From contig JAFQOH010000148.1 in the NCBI GenBank assembly GCA_017403345.1, forward strand, positions 1 through 64,000: DNA of 64,000 nucleotides. The letters run 5' to 3'. Both the position numbers and the translations under genes were made by a program. Within the stretch, counting starts at the first letter, position 1; every line of letters starts with the position of its first letter. Positions 45,275 to 53,663 of the stretch are shown here, in pieces. The stretch comes from RGIG3701 sp017403345 (GTDB lineage Bacteria; Planctomycetota; Planctomycetia; Pirellulales; Thermoguttaceae). The notes under the pieces are model-generated. The model saw only the letters and a program-made list of their open reading frames with translations. It made no database searches and was not told the origin of the DNA.

Positions 45275-45505
45275 TTTTAGCTTCTAGCTTTTGGCTTTTA
45301 GCTTCTAGCTTTTGGCTTTTAGCTTCTAGCTTTTAGCTTTTAGCTTTTGGCTTTTAGCTTCTAGCTTTTGGCTTCTAGCTTTTGGCTTTTAGCTTCTAGC
45401 TTTTGGCTTTTAGCTTCTAGCTTTTGGCGTTTAGCTAATCGCTAACGGCTAACAGCTAACAGCTAACAGCTAACAGCTAACAGCTAACAGCTAACAGCTA
45501 ATCGC
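45275..45505 (-). repeat. Array of 33 heptamers between gspE2 and pilT
   Basis: A perfect-register array of 33 seven-base units, ending exactly at the gspE2 stop codon. On the plus strand the first 23 units are TTTTAGC, TTCTAGC or TTTTGGC, mostly in the order a-b-c (a 21-bp higher-order unit). The last ten are TAACAGC (seven in a row), TAATCGC and TAACGGC. The two halves share the complementary core TTAGC/GCTAA, so the transcript could fold into a long imperfect hairpin. Stops occur in all frames, so it is not coding. Confidence 0.95.
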
Positions 45506-47233
45506 TCAACCATCATCTTCGGACATTTTTGCAACGCGAAGTACTTCTTCCATCGTCGTGACCCCTTTTGCGACTTTGAGAAGTCCATCGACGTAAAGCG
45601 TCTTCATTCCTTCCGTGATGGCGGCCTGGCGGATCTGCGTCGTGGGAGCTTCCGCAAAGGTCAGCTCACGGATCTTGCTCGACATTTTCATCAGTTCGTA
45701 GATGCCGAGACGCCCTTTGTATCCCTTCATATTGCATGCCGTACAGCCGCGGCCATGCATGAAGTGCGCAGTCTCCAGTACGCCGGCAGGGAAACCGGCA
45801 GAATCGATGACCGACTGCGGAGGCTGGAACGGTTCACGGCATTTTTTGCAGATGGTTCGAACGAGACGCTGCGCCATGATCGCGATGACCGAACTGGCGA
45901 TCAGATAGGACGGGACGCCCATATCTGCAAGGCGCGTGACGGCGGACGGCGCGTCGTTCGTGTGCGGCGTACTGAAGACGAGGTGGCCGGTCAGCGACGC
46001 CTGGATCCCCATCTGGGCCGTTTCAAGGTCACGCATCTCACCGACCAGAATGATGTTCGGCGCCTGACGGAGCATGGAACGAATGACGCTCGCGAAGTCG
46101 AGACCGATCTGGTGTTTGATCTCGACCTGATTGATCCCTGCGAGGTAGTACTCCACCGGGTCCTCGGCCGTGATGATCTTTCGGTCCGGCGTGTTCAGGG
46201 CGTTGAGAGCCGCGTAAAGAGACGTCGTTTTTCCGGACCCTGTCGGCCCCGTCACGAGAATGATCCCGTTCGGACGGCGGATGAGCGTATTGAACGTCGT
46301 GAAGTCATCTTCCGCGAAACCAAGCTGACGCAGACCGATCTTAATGTTGTCTTTGTCGAGAATACGCATGACGACCGACTGTCCGTGGTTCGTCGGGATG
46401 ATGCTCACGCGCAAGTCCAGCTCCTTTTCACCAACGGTGACCTTGATCCGTCCGTCCTGCGTTCTTCGGCGCTCCGCAATATCGAGCTTGGAAAGGATCT
46501 TGATTCGGGAAAGAAGCGCACCAAGCAAACGGCGCGGCGGACTGTCACGCTCCACAAGAACGCCGTCGATACGGTATCGGATACGGATCCGGTCCTCAAA
46601 CGGCTCGATATGGATGTCGGAGGCTTTCAGCTGGACGGCCTCTGTGATGATGAGCTGCGCAAGACGCACGATCGGAGCGCTGGATTCATCAAGATCTCCG
46701 CCGTCATCGTCGGCTGCATAAATATCTGTATCAGAAAAGTCGATCTCGGTCGTTGGCGATGCAGCTGCATCCGCCGCCAAAGAGACAGCCTGCGCGATGC
46801 CTTCCTGACCATAGATCGCATTAAGCGTTTTCCGGATCGCTTCTGCCGGCGCAAGATTGATACTGACGCGGCGATTGAGCATGAACGTCAGCTTGTCGAT
46901 CATATTGAAGTCTTCCGGCTCACTCGTCGCAATGGTCAATTCACCGTCGTCTGCGGCGATCGGAACGATATTGAATTCACGCGCCACATGTTCCGGGATC
47001 AGCGATATGACGTCCGCCGGAATGTTCAGAGTCTCGAGCTTCACAAACTGCGTGCCGTACTCCTGAGCCATGGCACGCATGACGTTATTCGCAGAAACGT
47101 AATCGAGCTGGACCAATGCGTCGCCAAGTTTGATCTTTCGCGCACTCGCGACAGTCTTGGCTTCCTCAAGCTGTTCTAGACTAATGACCTTGCATTTGAC
47201 CAAGATCTCTGCAAAATTTCTTCTTTTTGCCAT
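45506..47233 (-). CDS. gspE: Type II secretion/type IV pilus assembly ATPase GspE/PilB (copy 2)
   Basis: A 575-aa second assembly ATPase, first gene of the cluster. The ATG at 47233 (AAGGAAG upstream) gives MAKRRNFAEILVKCKVISLEQLEEAKTVAS, the normal MshEN-domain entry; the frame stays open 88 codons further upstream without homology. Walker A GPTGSGKT is at 329-336, then ILVGEMRDLETAQMGIQASLTGH and STPHTNDAPS (the usual L of STLHTND is a P here). The zinc module ICKKCREPF and CTACNMKGYKGR is present. A D-rich insert (TEIDFSDTDIYAADDDGGDLDES) precedes the central domain. Probable promoter at 47546-47574. Confidence 0.92.
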   Translation of the reverse strand: MAKRRNFAEILVKCKVISLEQLEEAKTVASARKIKLGDALVQLDYVSANNVMRAMAQEYGTQFVKLETLNIPADVISLIPEHVAREFNIVPIAADDGELTIATSEPEDFNMIDKLTFMLNRRVSINLAPAEAIRKTLNAIYGQEGIAQAVSLAADAAASPTTEIDFSDTDIYAADDDGGDLDESSAPIVRLAQLIITEAVQLKASDIHIEPFEDRIRIRYRIDGVLVERDSPPRRLLGALLSRIKILSKLDIAERRRTQDGRIKVTVGEKELDLRVSIIPTNHGQSVVMRILDKDNIKIGLRQLGFAEDDFTTFNTLIRRPNGIILVTGPTGSGKTTSLYAALNALNTPDRKIITAEDPVEYYLAGINQVEIKHQIGLDFASVIRSMLRQAPNIILVGEMRDLETAQMGIQASLTGHLVFSTPHTNDAPSAVTRLADMGVPSYLIASSVIAIMAQRLVRTICKKCREPFQPPQSVIDSAGFPAGVLETAHFMHGRGCTACNMKGYKGRLGIYELMKMSSKIRELTFAEAPTTQIRQAAITEGMKTLYVDGLLKVAKGVTTMEEVLRVAKMSEDDG

Positions 47234-47545
47234 GAAGAACTTCCTTGGTTCTTTAAAAAACGGACTTTTAAACCGTCTGTGTACAGGCACAAGGCACACG
47301 ATGCCCGTTTCTGCACAAAATTCCCACTTTAAAAGAATTTCCCAATGGTACTCTTCTTCCCCCAAACAAAAACGCAGACGGAACAGAGCCGCGTCTAGGA
47401 GACGCACCTCGTACCAACCGCCAATTAAGGAAAGAGGGACCGTCTGGCTGGCTTCAGGAGCGAGACCTCCATGATCTCTTCGCTGCCTATTCAGCACCCC
47501 GCAGGCATACCTTGTCCGAAACCTCTTTACACTTCATCATCCTAT

Positions 47546-47574
47546 AGATTACCGCGAACTTGCCTTTTTGTCAA
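47546..47574 (-). promoter_or_regulatory. Promoter candidate for the pilus/secretion cluster
   Basis: Minus strand TTGACA (47569-47574), 17-bp spacer, TAATCT (47546-47551). The -35 box is perfect, the -10 moderate. Confidence 0.55.
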
Positions 47575-47791
47575 GTATGCTCTCTTGAAAAGATCCGTAT
47601 TTTTTTCAAAAAAATTCACTTTTCCCTATAAAATCTTCCCAAATTTCCCGATCCTCACAGCAACCGGCCGTTTTGATGGGAGACATCTGTCTGAGATTGG
47701 AGATCCAGGAAAGGAGGACGGGCGGTTTTTCATTCTTTTCCCCCCCAAGCCACAGATATGGTAAAAAATTCCCCGAACACGCCCCCACCCC

Positions 47792-47820
47792 TTGACTTTT
47801 GAGCCCTTTTTCTGTAAAAT
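47792..47820 (+). promoter_or_regulatory. Promoter candidate for the glycerophosphodiesterase gene
   Basis: TTGACT (47792-47797), 17-bp spacer, TAAAAT (47815-47820), about 125 bp before the start. Confidence 0.65.
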
Positions 47821-47950
47821 CAAAATTCAGCGCCTGTCTGACCGAAATTTTCAGAATTCCAAAGTCAAACAGGCCGCCTGTCGTTTTCATTTCATCCTTT
47901 CCACTTTCACCGTAACCTCCACCTTTCCATCCTTTCCACAGGAGATAAAA

Positions 47951-48817
47951 ATGACTCAGCGTATTTTTTTGCTTGCAGTTTTCGTTTTCTTTGGTTCCCT
48001 GATGCCAAGTCTGCCGGCTTTGGCGCAGGAAACGCTCAAAAAACCCTCCGAGATGCCGAAGCCGCTTCTCGCTCCGGTCGTCGGACACCGCGGTTTCTCG
48101 TATGATTTTCCCGAAAACACAGCCCTCTCCTCTGCCGAATGTGCCAAAGTCGGCGCTCATGGCTGCGAATGCGACCTGATGGTCTCGAAAGACGGCAAGG
48201 TCGTTCTCTTCCACGACGGACGCACCAACCGAAAAGTACGCAGCGCGGCAGGCGAACCGGTTTTCGGCAGGATCGCTGACTACGATTTTGAAACGCTGCG
48301 CACCTTCGACGTCGGAGTCTGGAAAGACGAGCAGTTCCGCGGCACGAAGATCACGACGCTCGATGAATATCTCGACGCACTCAAAGGAACGGATTGCCTC
48401 CCGGTCTTCGAGCTGAAGACATGCCCGCCCGATCCTGTCGTAAAAGCCGTTGAAGAACGCGGTCTGGAAAAATCGTGCATTTTCATCTCCGCATCACGTT
48501 TCGTTCGGGAACGCCACCCGGAGATCAGCACCGCGGTCCTCCTCGGCAAAGCGGAAAACGTGACGGATGCCGACCTTCCGAACTACCTCGAAGACCTCCT
48601 GACGCAAAACCTCACGAACGTCGTGGACATCCACCACTCGCGCATCACGCCGGAAATCGCGAAAGAACTCAAGGCGCGCGGCATCTACATCATGGTCTGG
48701 ACCGTCAACGACCCGGCCCGGATGGAAGAACTCTACCGAATGGGCGTGGACAGCATCACGACCGACCGGCCGGACAAAGCGCTGGAGATCTACACGAAGA
48801 TCCAGAACGAAAAGTAA
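47951..48817 (+). CDS. Exported glycerophosphodiester phosphodiesterase
   Basis: A 288-aa protein that hydrolyses glycerophosphodiesters to glycerol 3-phosphate and an alcohol. The ATG at 47951 follows AGGAG and opens a signal peptide (MTQRIFLLAVFVFFGSLMPSLPALAQ). The catalytic motif GHRGFSYDFPENT carries the conserved His-Arg; ECDLMVSKDGKVVLFHD carries the metal-binding Glu, Asp and second catalytic His. Later come LPVFELKTCPP and the C-terminal VWTVNDPARMEELYRMGVDSITTDRP, typical for GDPD barrels. An export version probably scavenges phospholipid head groups or teichoic-type polymers. Confidence 0.93.
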   Translation: MTQRIFLLAVFVFFGSLMPSLPALAQETLKKPSEMPKPLLAPVVGHRGFSYDFPENTALSSAECAKVGAHGCECDLMVSKDGKVVLFHDGRTNRKVRSAAGEPVFGRIADYDFETLRTFDVGVWKDEQFRGTKITTLDEYLDALKGTDCLPVFELKTCPPDPVVKAVEERGLEKSCIFISASRFVRERHPEISTAVLLGKAENVTDADLPNYLEDLLTQNLTNVVDIHHSRITPEIAKELKARGIYIMVWTVNDPARMEELYRMGVDSITTDRPDKALEIYTKIQNEK

Positions 48818-48962
48818 AGCAAAACGCTTTCCGCCGGAAAATTTCATGACCTGGGGGATCCGGGAGCCTCTGCAGCTTTCGCATTCCCCCTGTGTATGAA
48901 ACGCCCCCCAAACGAAACAGAAAAGACTTTCCACTCCCTGTCCTTCCACGAAAGGTTTTCCC

Positions 48963-50210
48963 ATGAAAAAACGTCAGATCACCCTCCCCATTTTTGTTTT
49001 TCTCGCTTCCCTATTTGCATTTGCTCCGGTCTTTGCCAATGATGCCAGCGACTCCGAAGCTCCTTCCGAAAGTTCCGTCATCCGCCTGGGGATCATTGGC
49101 ACGGACACATCCCACGTTCCTGCGTTTGTGAAACTATTTAACGATCCGAATGCGGAAGGAGACTACCGAAAACTCGAGATCACGGCCGCCGTCAAAGGAG
49201 GAATGCCGGACAACGAGTCGAGCTGGAGCCGGAAAGACCAGTACGCTCAAAACATCGAGCCGTTCGGCGTGAAATTTTACGCGACGATCGAGGAAATGCT
49301 TCCGAACGTGGACGGCGTGCTGATCGAGAGCGTCGACGGCCGTCCGCATCTGGAGTTCGCCCGCCCGGTCATCGCGGCAGGAAAACCGCTCTTCATCGAC
49401 AAACCGATGGCCGGGAATCTCTGGGAGACACTGGAGATCTTCCGGCTCGCCGAAGAGAAAAACGTTCCGCTCTTCTCCGCGTCGTCGCTCCGGTACAGCG
49501 CCTCGATCCAGGAGATCCGAAACGCCAGCCCGTACGGCGAGACCCACGGCATCGCAGCATGGAGTCCGTGCCATCTGAACGACTGCCATCCTGACTTCTA
49601 CTGGTACGGGATCCACGGTGTCGAGACGCTCTTCACGATGATGGGAGGACCAGGCTGCGTGAGTGTTTCGCGTACCTCAACGCCCAACTATGACCTAGCT
49701 GTCGGCGTCTGGGAAGACGGAAGGATCGGGACCTTCCGCGGGATCCGCGCCGGGAAAGCGCCGTACGGCGCGATGGTCTTCGGAAGCAAAGGGGTAGAGC
49801 TCGCAGGGAAATACGACGGATACAAACCGCTCTGCGACCAGATCTGCACGTTCTTCCTCACCGGAAGATCGCCGATCGACCCGCAGGAAACGCTTGAGAT
49901 CATGGCCTTCATGAGCGCTGCGGACGAAAGCAAAGCCCAAAACGGCGCACACGTGACGCTCCAGTCCGTCATCGACTCCGCGAAAACGCTGAACGTCCGG
50001 ACTTTCCGCATCCAACTCGCCGCCAACGGAAGCCTGAAGCTCGACGGGACCGAAATTTCGCTCGCAGACCTGAACGCCCAACTGCGCATCCCCGACGCGC
50101 GGACCTACCATCGCGTCATTTTTGAAAACCTGGGTGCCGACGATGCTGCACGCGATGCAGTCCTCGAAAATCTCGGAGACGCAGTCCTCGTCCACTACAT
50201 TTACCCTTAG
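48963..50210 (+). CDS. Exported Gfo/Idh/MocA-family oxidoreductase
   Basis: A 415-aa protein with a signal peptide (MKKRQITLPIFVFLASLFAFAPVFA) before the Rossmann domain VIRLGIIGTDTSHVPAFVKLFND. The family catalytic Lys motif appears as GKPLFIDKPMAGNLWE, and the second domain starts near LRYSASIQEI. The glycine-rich loop is GIIGTDTSH and not GxGxxG, so cofactor binding may differ. Gfo/Idh/MocA proteins oxidise or epimerise sugars with tightly bound NAD(P). Export of such enzymes is common in Planctomycetes. Independent of or loosely linked to the phosphodiesterase gene 145 bp upstream. Confidence 0.85.
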   Translation: MKKRQITLPIFVFLASLFAFAPVFANDASDSEAPSESSVIRLGIIGTDTSHVPAFVKLFNDPNAEGDYRKLEITAAVKGGMPDNESSWSRKDQYAQNIEPFGVKFYATIEEMLPNVDGVLIESVDGRPHLEFARPVIAAGKPLFIDKPMAGNLWETLEIFRLAEEKNVPLFSASSLRYSASIQEIRNASPYGETHGIAAWSPCHLNDCHPDFYWYGIHGVETLFTMMGGPGCVSVSRTSTPNYDLAVGVWEDGRIGTFRGIRAGKAPYGAMVFGSKGVELAGKYDGYKPLCDQICTFFLTGRSPIDPQETLEIMAFMSAADESKAQNGAHVTLQSVIDSAKTLNVRTFRIQLAANGSLKLDGTEISLADLNAQLRIPDARTYHRVIFENLGADDAARDAVLENLGDAVLVHYIYP

Positions 50211-50285
50211 AGTTTCGGGTTTCCCAACGATCCAGAATTTCTAAACGACTCAAACCTCAAAGAAAAACAGAAAAGGAGACTCCTC

Positions 50286-51029
50286 ATGATGATCCGATCC
50301 GGAAAAAAAGACCTTCTCGCCTGGCGCGCCTGGTCCGACCGTGCAAGTATGGGACTGGCGGCCGCGGCATATACGGAAGGACTCATTCGCGCGCTGCTCG
50401 CAGAGAAAGAGGAACTGCGGATGATCTTCGCTGCTGCTCCGTCGCAGAATGAGGTCTTGGAAAACCTCGCCAAATCGCCGCACATTCCGTGGGAGCGGAT
50501 CCACGCTTTCCATATGGATGAGTACGTCGGTCTGGATCCTGCCGCACCGCAGGGATTCGGCAACTTCCTGCGCGACCGTCTTTTCGGCCTGGTACCGTTC
50601 AAGTCGGTAAACTACCTTCAGGATCCCGAAACGTACACGGAACTGCTCAATGCGGCTCCGATTGACATCTGCTGCATGGGGATCGGCGAAAATGGGCACA
50701 TCGCGTTCAATGACCCGCCGGTCGCGGATTTCGAAGACCCCAAGACCGTCAAAGTCGTGGAACTGGATGCAGTCTGCCGTCAGCAGCAGGTCAACGACGG
50801 ATGCTTCGCAGCCCTTTCGGACGTTCCGACGCACGCGATGACGCTGACGATCCCGACGCTTTTCGCCTGCTCGCACCTCGTCTGTACCGTCCCGGCCGCC
50901 ACGAAACGCGACGCCGTCACGCGCCTTCTGACCGAAGAGACCATCTCGACCGCTCTCCCGGCCTCGATCCTTCGCCGTCATCCGTCTGCCGCGCTTTTCC
51001 TCGACGCAGACTCCATGCCAATGGAGTAG
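50286..51029 (+). CDS. nagB: Glucosamine-6-phosphate deaminase
   Basis: A 247-aa cytoplasmic enzyme converting glucosamine 6-phosphate to fructose 6-phosphate and ammonia. The family signatures are present: AFHMDEYVGL and CMGIGENGHIAFNDPP, with THAMTLTIPTLF later. AAAAGGAG precedes a double ATG (50286 and 50289). The protein is of the shorter NagB class, without an allosteric C-terminal extension. It points to use of amino sugars from chitin, mucin or peptidoglycan; nagA is not in this window. The leucine-rich repeat gene starts 9 bp downstream and may be in the same transcript. Confidence 0.93.
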   Translation: MMIRSGKKDLLAWRAWSDRASMGLAAAAYTEGLIRALLAEKEELRMIFAAAPSQNEVLENLAKSPHIPWERIHAFHMDEYVGLDPAAPQGFGNFLRDRLFGLVPFKSVNYLQDPETYTELLNAAPIDICCMGIGENGHIAFNDPPVADFEDPKTVKVVELDAVCRQQQVNDGCFAALSDVPTHAMTLTIPTLFACSHLVCTVPAATKRDAVTRLLTEETISTALPASILRRHPSAALFLDADSMPME

Positions 51030-51038
51030 TTTGAAATC

Positions 51039-52238
51039 ATGACCGATTTTGAATACGCGATTCACGACGGCCATATTGAGATCGTGAAATACACGGGCAC
51101 CGTCTCCGAAGTCCTCATTCCTTCGACCATCGACGGACTGCCCGTGACGCACATTGGGGATTCCGCGTTTTGGTGCCGTAAGCACCTCACGTCCGTCACG
51201 ATCCCTGAAAGCGTAACGCACATCGGCAAGAAAGCGTTCTACTGGTGTGAGAGCCTCACCTCCATCCAGCTCCCCGAAAACCTAACGCACCTCGGAGAGA
51301 GGGCGTTCTTTCTGTGCAAAAGCCTCCCCTCCGTCACGATTCCCGCCAGCGTGAGCCACATTGGCGGCGGGGCGTTTTCTTTATGCTGGAAATTGAGAGA
51401 GATCTTCGTCTCCTCAAAAAATTCGCATTTCAAAAGCATCGACGGTATCCTGTTCACCATCGACGGTAAAATACTCATACAGGTCCCTGCCGGAATATCC
51501 CTCACCGAATACACCACTCCCGACGGAGTGGAAACCATTGGCGGCGGTGCGTTTGCCGGCTGTGGTCTCCTGTCCGTAAATATTCCAGACAGCGTAACGG
51601 TCATTGAAGATTACGCGTTCTCGGAATGCGCAAACCTCATATTCATGACGTTTCCCCGAAACCTCATAAACATTGGAGAGAACGCATTCTCTAAGTGTTT
51701 TTGCTTGGTGATTCACGCTTCAAAAGGTTCTCCGGCTCAAAAATATGCGAAAAAGAGAGAAATCCCATTCTCTACCGATCCACTGCCGTTTTGCGGTACA
51801 GACGGAGCCTGGTATTCAAGCGACAGAAAAACGATTCTTGGCGTTCCAAGGTCCATTTCCGGAAAATGCATCATCCCCAACAGAGTATCAGTCATTGGAA
51901 AAGGTGCATTCAGCAAATGTGTCAGCCTTACGTCCATAACGATTCCCAACAGCGTGGTGAGTATTGAAAATTTTGCATTTTTTCGCTGCGAAAGCCTCAC
52001 GTCCGTCACGATCCCTAACAGCGTGACGGACATCGGAGACGGTGCATTCAATTCCTGCAGGAACCTCACGACTGTGGAGATCCCCGAAAACGTAATGCAC
52101 ATTGGAGATTACGCTTTCAACTGGTGCCATAACCTCACGATCGTCGGACGATCGGAAACTGCGGCGGAATGGTATGCGAACAAAGAAGGGATCCCCTTTC
52201 AGAAAACGGATCAGGCATGCCAGCTCCCTCCTTCGTAA
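51039..52238 (+). CDS. BspA-like leucine-rich repeat (LRR_5) protein
   Basis: A 399-aa protein made of about eleven 23-residue BspA/TpLRR repeats with the pattern LTSVTIPxSVTxIGxxAFxxC. It begins FEYAIHDGHIEIVKYTGTVSEVLIPSTIDGLPVTHIGDSAF, the normal start of such domains. In the middle the array is broken by a 40-residue spacer (AQKYAKKREIPFSTDPLPFCGTDGAW). No signal peptide, membrane anchor or sorting tail is visible, unlike most surface LRR_5 proteins, so the location is unclear. The gene follows nagB by 9 bp. LRR_5 domains mediate adhesion or protein binding; the partner is unknown. Confidence 0.88.
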   Translation: MTDFEYAIHDGHIEIVKYTGTVSEVLIPSTIDGLPVTHIGDSAFWCRKHLTSVTIPESVTHIGKKAFYWCESLTSIQLPENLTHLGERAFFLCKSLPSVTIPASVSHIGGGAFSLCWKLREIFVSSKNSHFKSIDGILFTIDGKILIQVPAGISLTEYTTPDGVETIGGGAFAGCGLLSVNIPDSVTVIEDYAFSECANLIFMTFPRNLINIGENAFSKCFCLVIHASKGSPAQKYAKKREIPFSTDPLPFCGTDGAWYSSDRKTILGVPRSISGKCIIPNRVSVIGKGAFSKCVSLTSITIPNSVVSIENFAFFRCESLTSVTIPNSVTDIGDGAFNSCRNLTTVEIPENVMHIGDYAFNWCHNLTIVGRSETAAEWYANKEGIPFQKTDQACQLPPS

Positions 52239-52353
52239 GGGAAGTAGCGAACACAGCGAGCCGGAGCAGCTGGACGGTCTCTTCGAAAACCTCAGCCATG
52301 AAGGAAAGACATTCTGAAAGCAGTTTCTCCCTCAAACTTCTACGACAGCCTCC

Positions 52354-53541
52354 TCAATCCGGCCCCCCCATCCGAAACGCATTTTCCAGCTGGTCCATCG
52401 CTCGCGCAAGCACAGAATGGGGGGCACCGATGTTCATGCGGAAGAATCCGGGACCGCCGGCTCCGAAAAGTACTCCGGGGTAAAGCCAGAGTTTCGCCTT
52501 CTCCGTGAAGAACGCGTCAAGTTTTCCGGAACTCATCCCCAGGCTGCGGCAGTCGAGCCACATGAGGTACGTGCCGTCATGCGTGACGGGCTGAATGCCG
52601 GAGTTCATCTCCGCAAGACGCCGAGTGACCAGACTCACGTTTTCCTCAAGGTACACACACAGCGTATCGAGCCATTCTTCCCCATGACGGTACGCCGCCG
52701 CGGAAGCCGTCAGCGCCATCGCGTTGATCCCGAACCAGAAAGAACGCTGGCATTCTTTCACCACCGCCGCACGAATTTCCGGATCCGGGATCCACATATT
52801 CGCGGTCTGAAGGCCCATCAGGTTGAACGTCTTGCTCGGCGAGGTACACAAAACGCAGTTCCGCGCAAGCTCTTCACCCAGCGTCGGAAAGAGGATCTGC
52901 CGGTTTCCGAAGAGCGCAAAATCCGCGTGGATCTCGTCCGAAATGATCCGGACGCCGTATTTCAGGCAGAGTTCTCCCATTCGGCGCAGTTCCGCTTCCG
53001 TCCAGATGCGCGCGACCGGATTGTGCGGCGAGCAAAGCAGAAAGACCCGTACATTTTCCCGAATGATCTGATGCTCGAACGCCTCAAAATCGATCTCGTA
53101 CCGGCCGTCCTTCAAGACCAGCTCATTCACGGCAAGTTTCCGGCGATTTGATGCAATGATCTCCTGAAACGGCGGATAGACCGGCTGTTGGATGAGGACG
53201 GTCTCCCCCTCTTTCGTCAATGCGCGAATGGCGGCCGCGACACCAAACATGACGCCGGGGATCGTCTGGTCCCACTCCGGATCCGGACACCAGCCAAATC
53301 TGCGCTCCATCCACCCGCCAACGGCTTCATGGTATTCCGGGAGTGCGTAAGTATATCCAAAGACACCGTCCTTTGCGTACCGGGTCAATGCCTCGTGAAC
53401 TTCCGGAGGAGACTGGAAATCCATGTCCGCGACCCACAGCGGGATCACATCCTGCGGTTTCCCGTACGTTTCATGAAATCCATACTTGATGGACCCGGTA
53501 CCGTACCGGTCAATTTCCCGATCAAAATCAAACGCACTCAC
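52354..53541 (-). CDS. PLP-dependent C-S lyase/aminotransferase, MalY/PatB family
   Basis: A 395-aa fold-type I PLP enzyme; the family includes cystathionine beta-lyases that release homocysteine or thiols and ammonia. It starts YGTGSIKYG and has PLWVADMDFQSPPEV, FGYTYALPEYHEAV, LLCSPHNPVARIWTEAEL, ISDEIHADF and the PLP lysine in TSPSKTFNLMGLQTAN. A GTG start at 53541 is chosen: GGAGG lies 8 bases before it inside ATGGAGG, and length then matches the family. The earlier ATG (53556) would have no site of its own. Convergent with the LRR gene. Confidence 0.9.
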   Translation of the reverse strand: MSAFDFDREIDRYGTGSIKYGFHETYGKPQDVIPLWVADMDFQSPPEVHEALTRYAKDGVFGYTYALPEYHEAVGGWMERRFGWCPDPEWDQTIPGVMFGVAAAIRALTKEGETVLIQQPVYPPFQEIIASNRRKLAVNELVLKDGRYEIDFEAFEHQIIRENVRVFLLCSPHNPVARIWTEAELRRMGELCLKYGVRIISDEIHADFALFGNRQILFPTLGEELARNCVLCTSPSKTFNLMGLQTANMWIPDPEIRAAVVKECQRSFWFGINAMALTASAAAYRHGEEWLDTLCVYLEENVSLVTRRLAEMNSGIQPVTHDGTYLMWLDCRSLGMSSGKLDAFFTEKAKLWLYPGVLFGAGGPGFFRMNIGAPHSVLARAMDQLENAFRMGGPD

Positions 53542-53663
53542 CGTGTGTACCTCCATTTTCAAACATGAAAAAACGAAACGGCAGGGAAACGCTGACTCAG
53601 GCCCCCTGCCGAGAATTTCATCTGCGCGGAAGGTCAAACGCCGACCACGCTGGCAGTCTATCT

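Larger units (their letters stand above)
47234..47950. other. Divergent promoter region and long leader upstream of gspE2
   Basis: 717 bp without a recognisable gene. It holds a minus-strand promoter candidate (47546-47574), which would give gspE2 an unusually long leader of about 300 nt, and a plus-strand promoter (47792-47820) for the glycerophosphodiesterase gene. The gspE2 frame is open to a GTG at 47497, but the encoded sequence shows no pilus ATPase similarity. Confidence 0.6.

Noticed and set aside
45275..45505. Regular repeat array considered as CRISPR
   Set aside because: Units are 7 bp with no spacers and no cas genes nearby; it is a simple tandem array.
45755..47179. A 474-codon plus-strand open frame
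   Set aside because: Antisense to gspE2, which carries all ATPase motifs.
45506..47497. Start of gspE2 at a GTG at 47497
   Set aside because: The 88 extra codons show no family similarity, and the ATG at 47233 has a ribosome binding site and the normal N-terminus.
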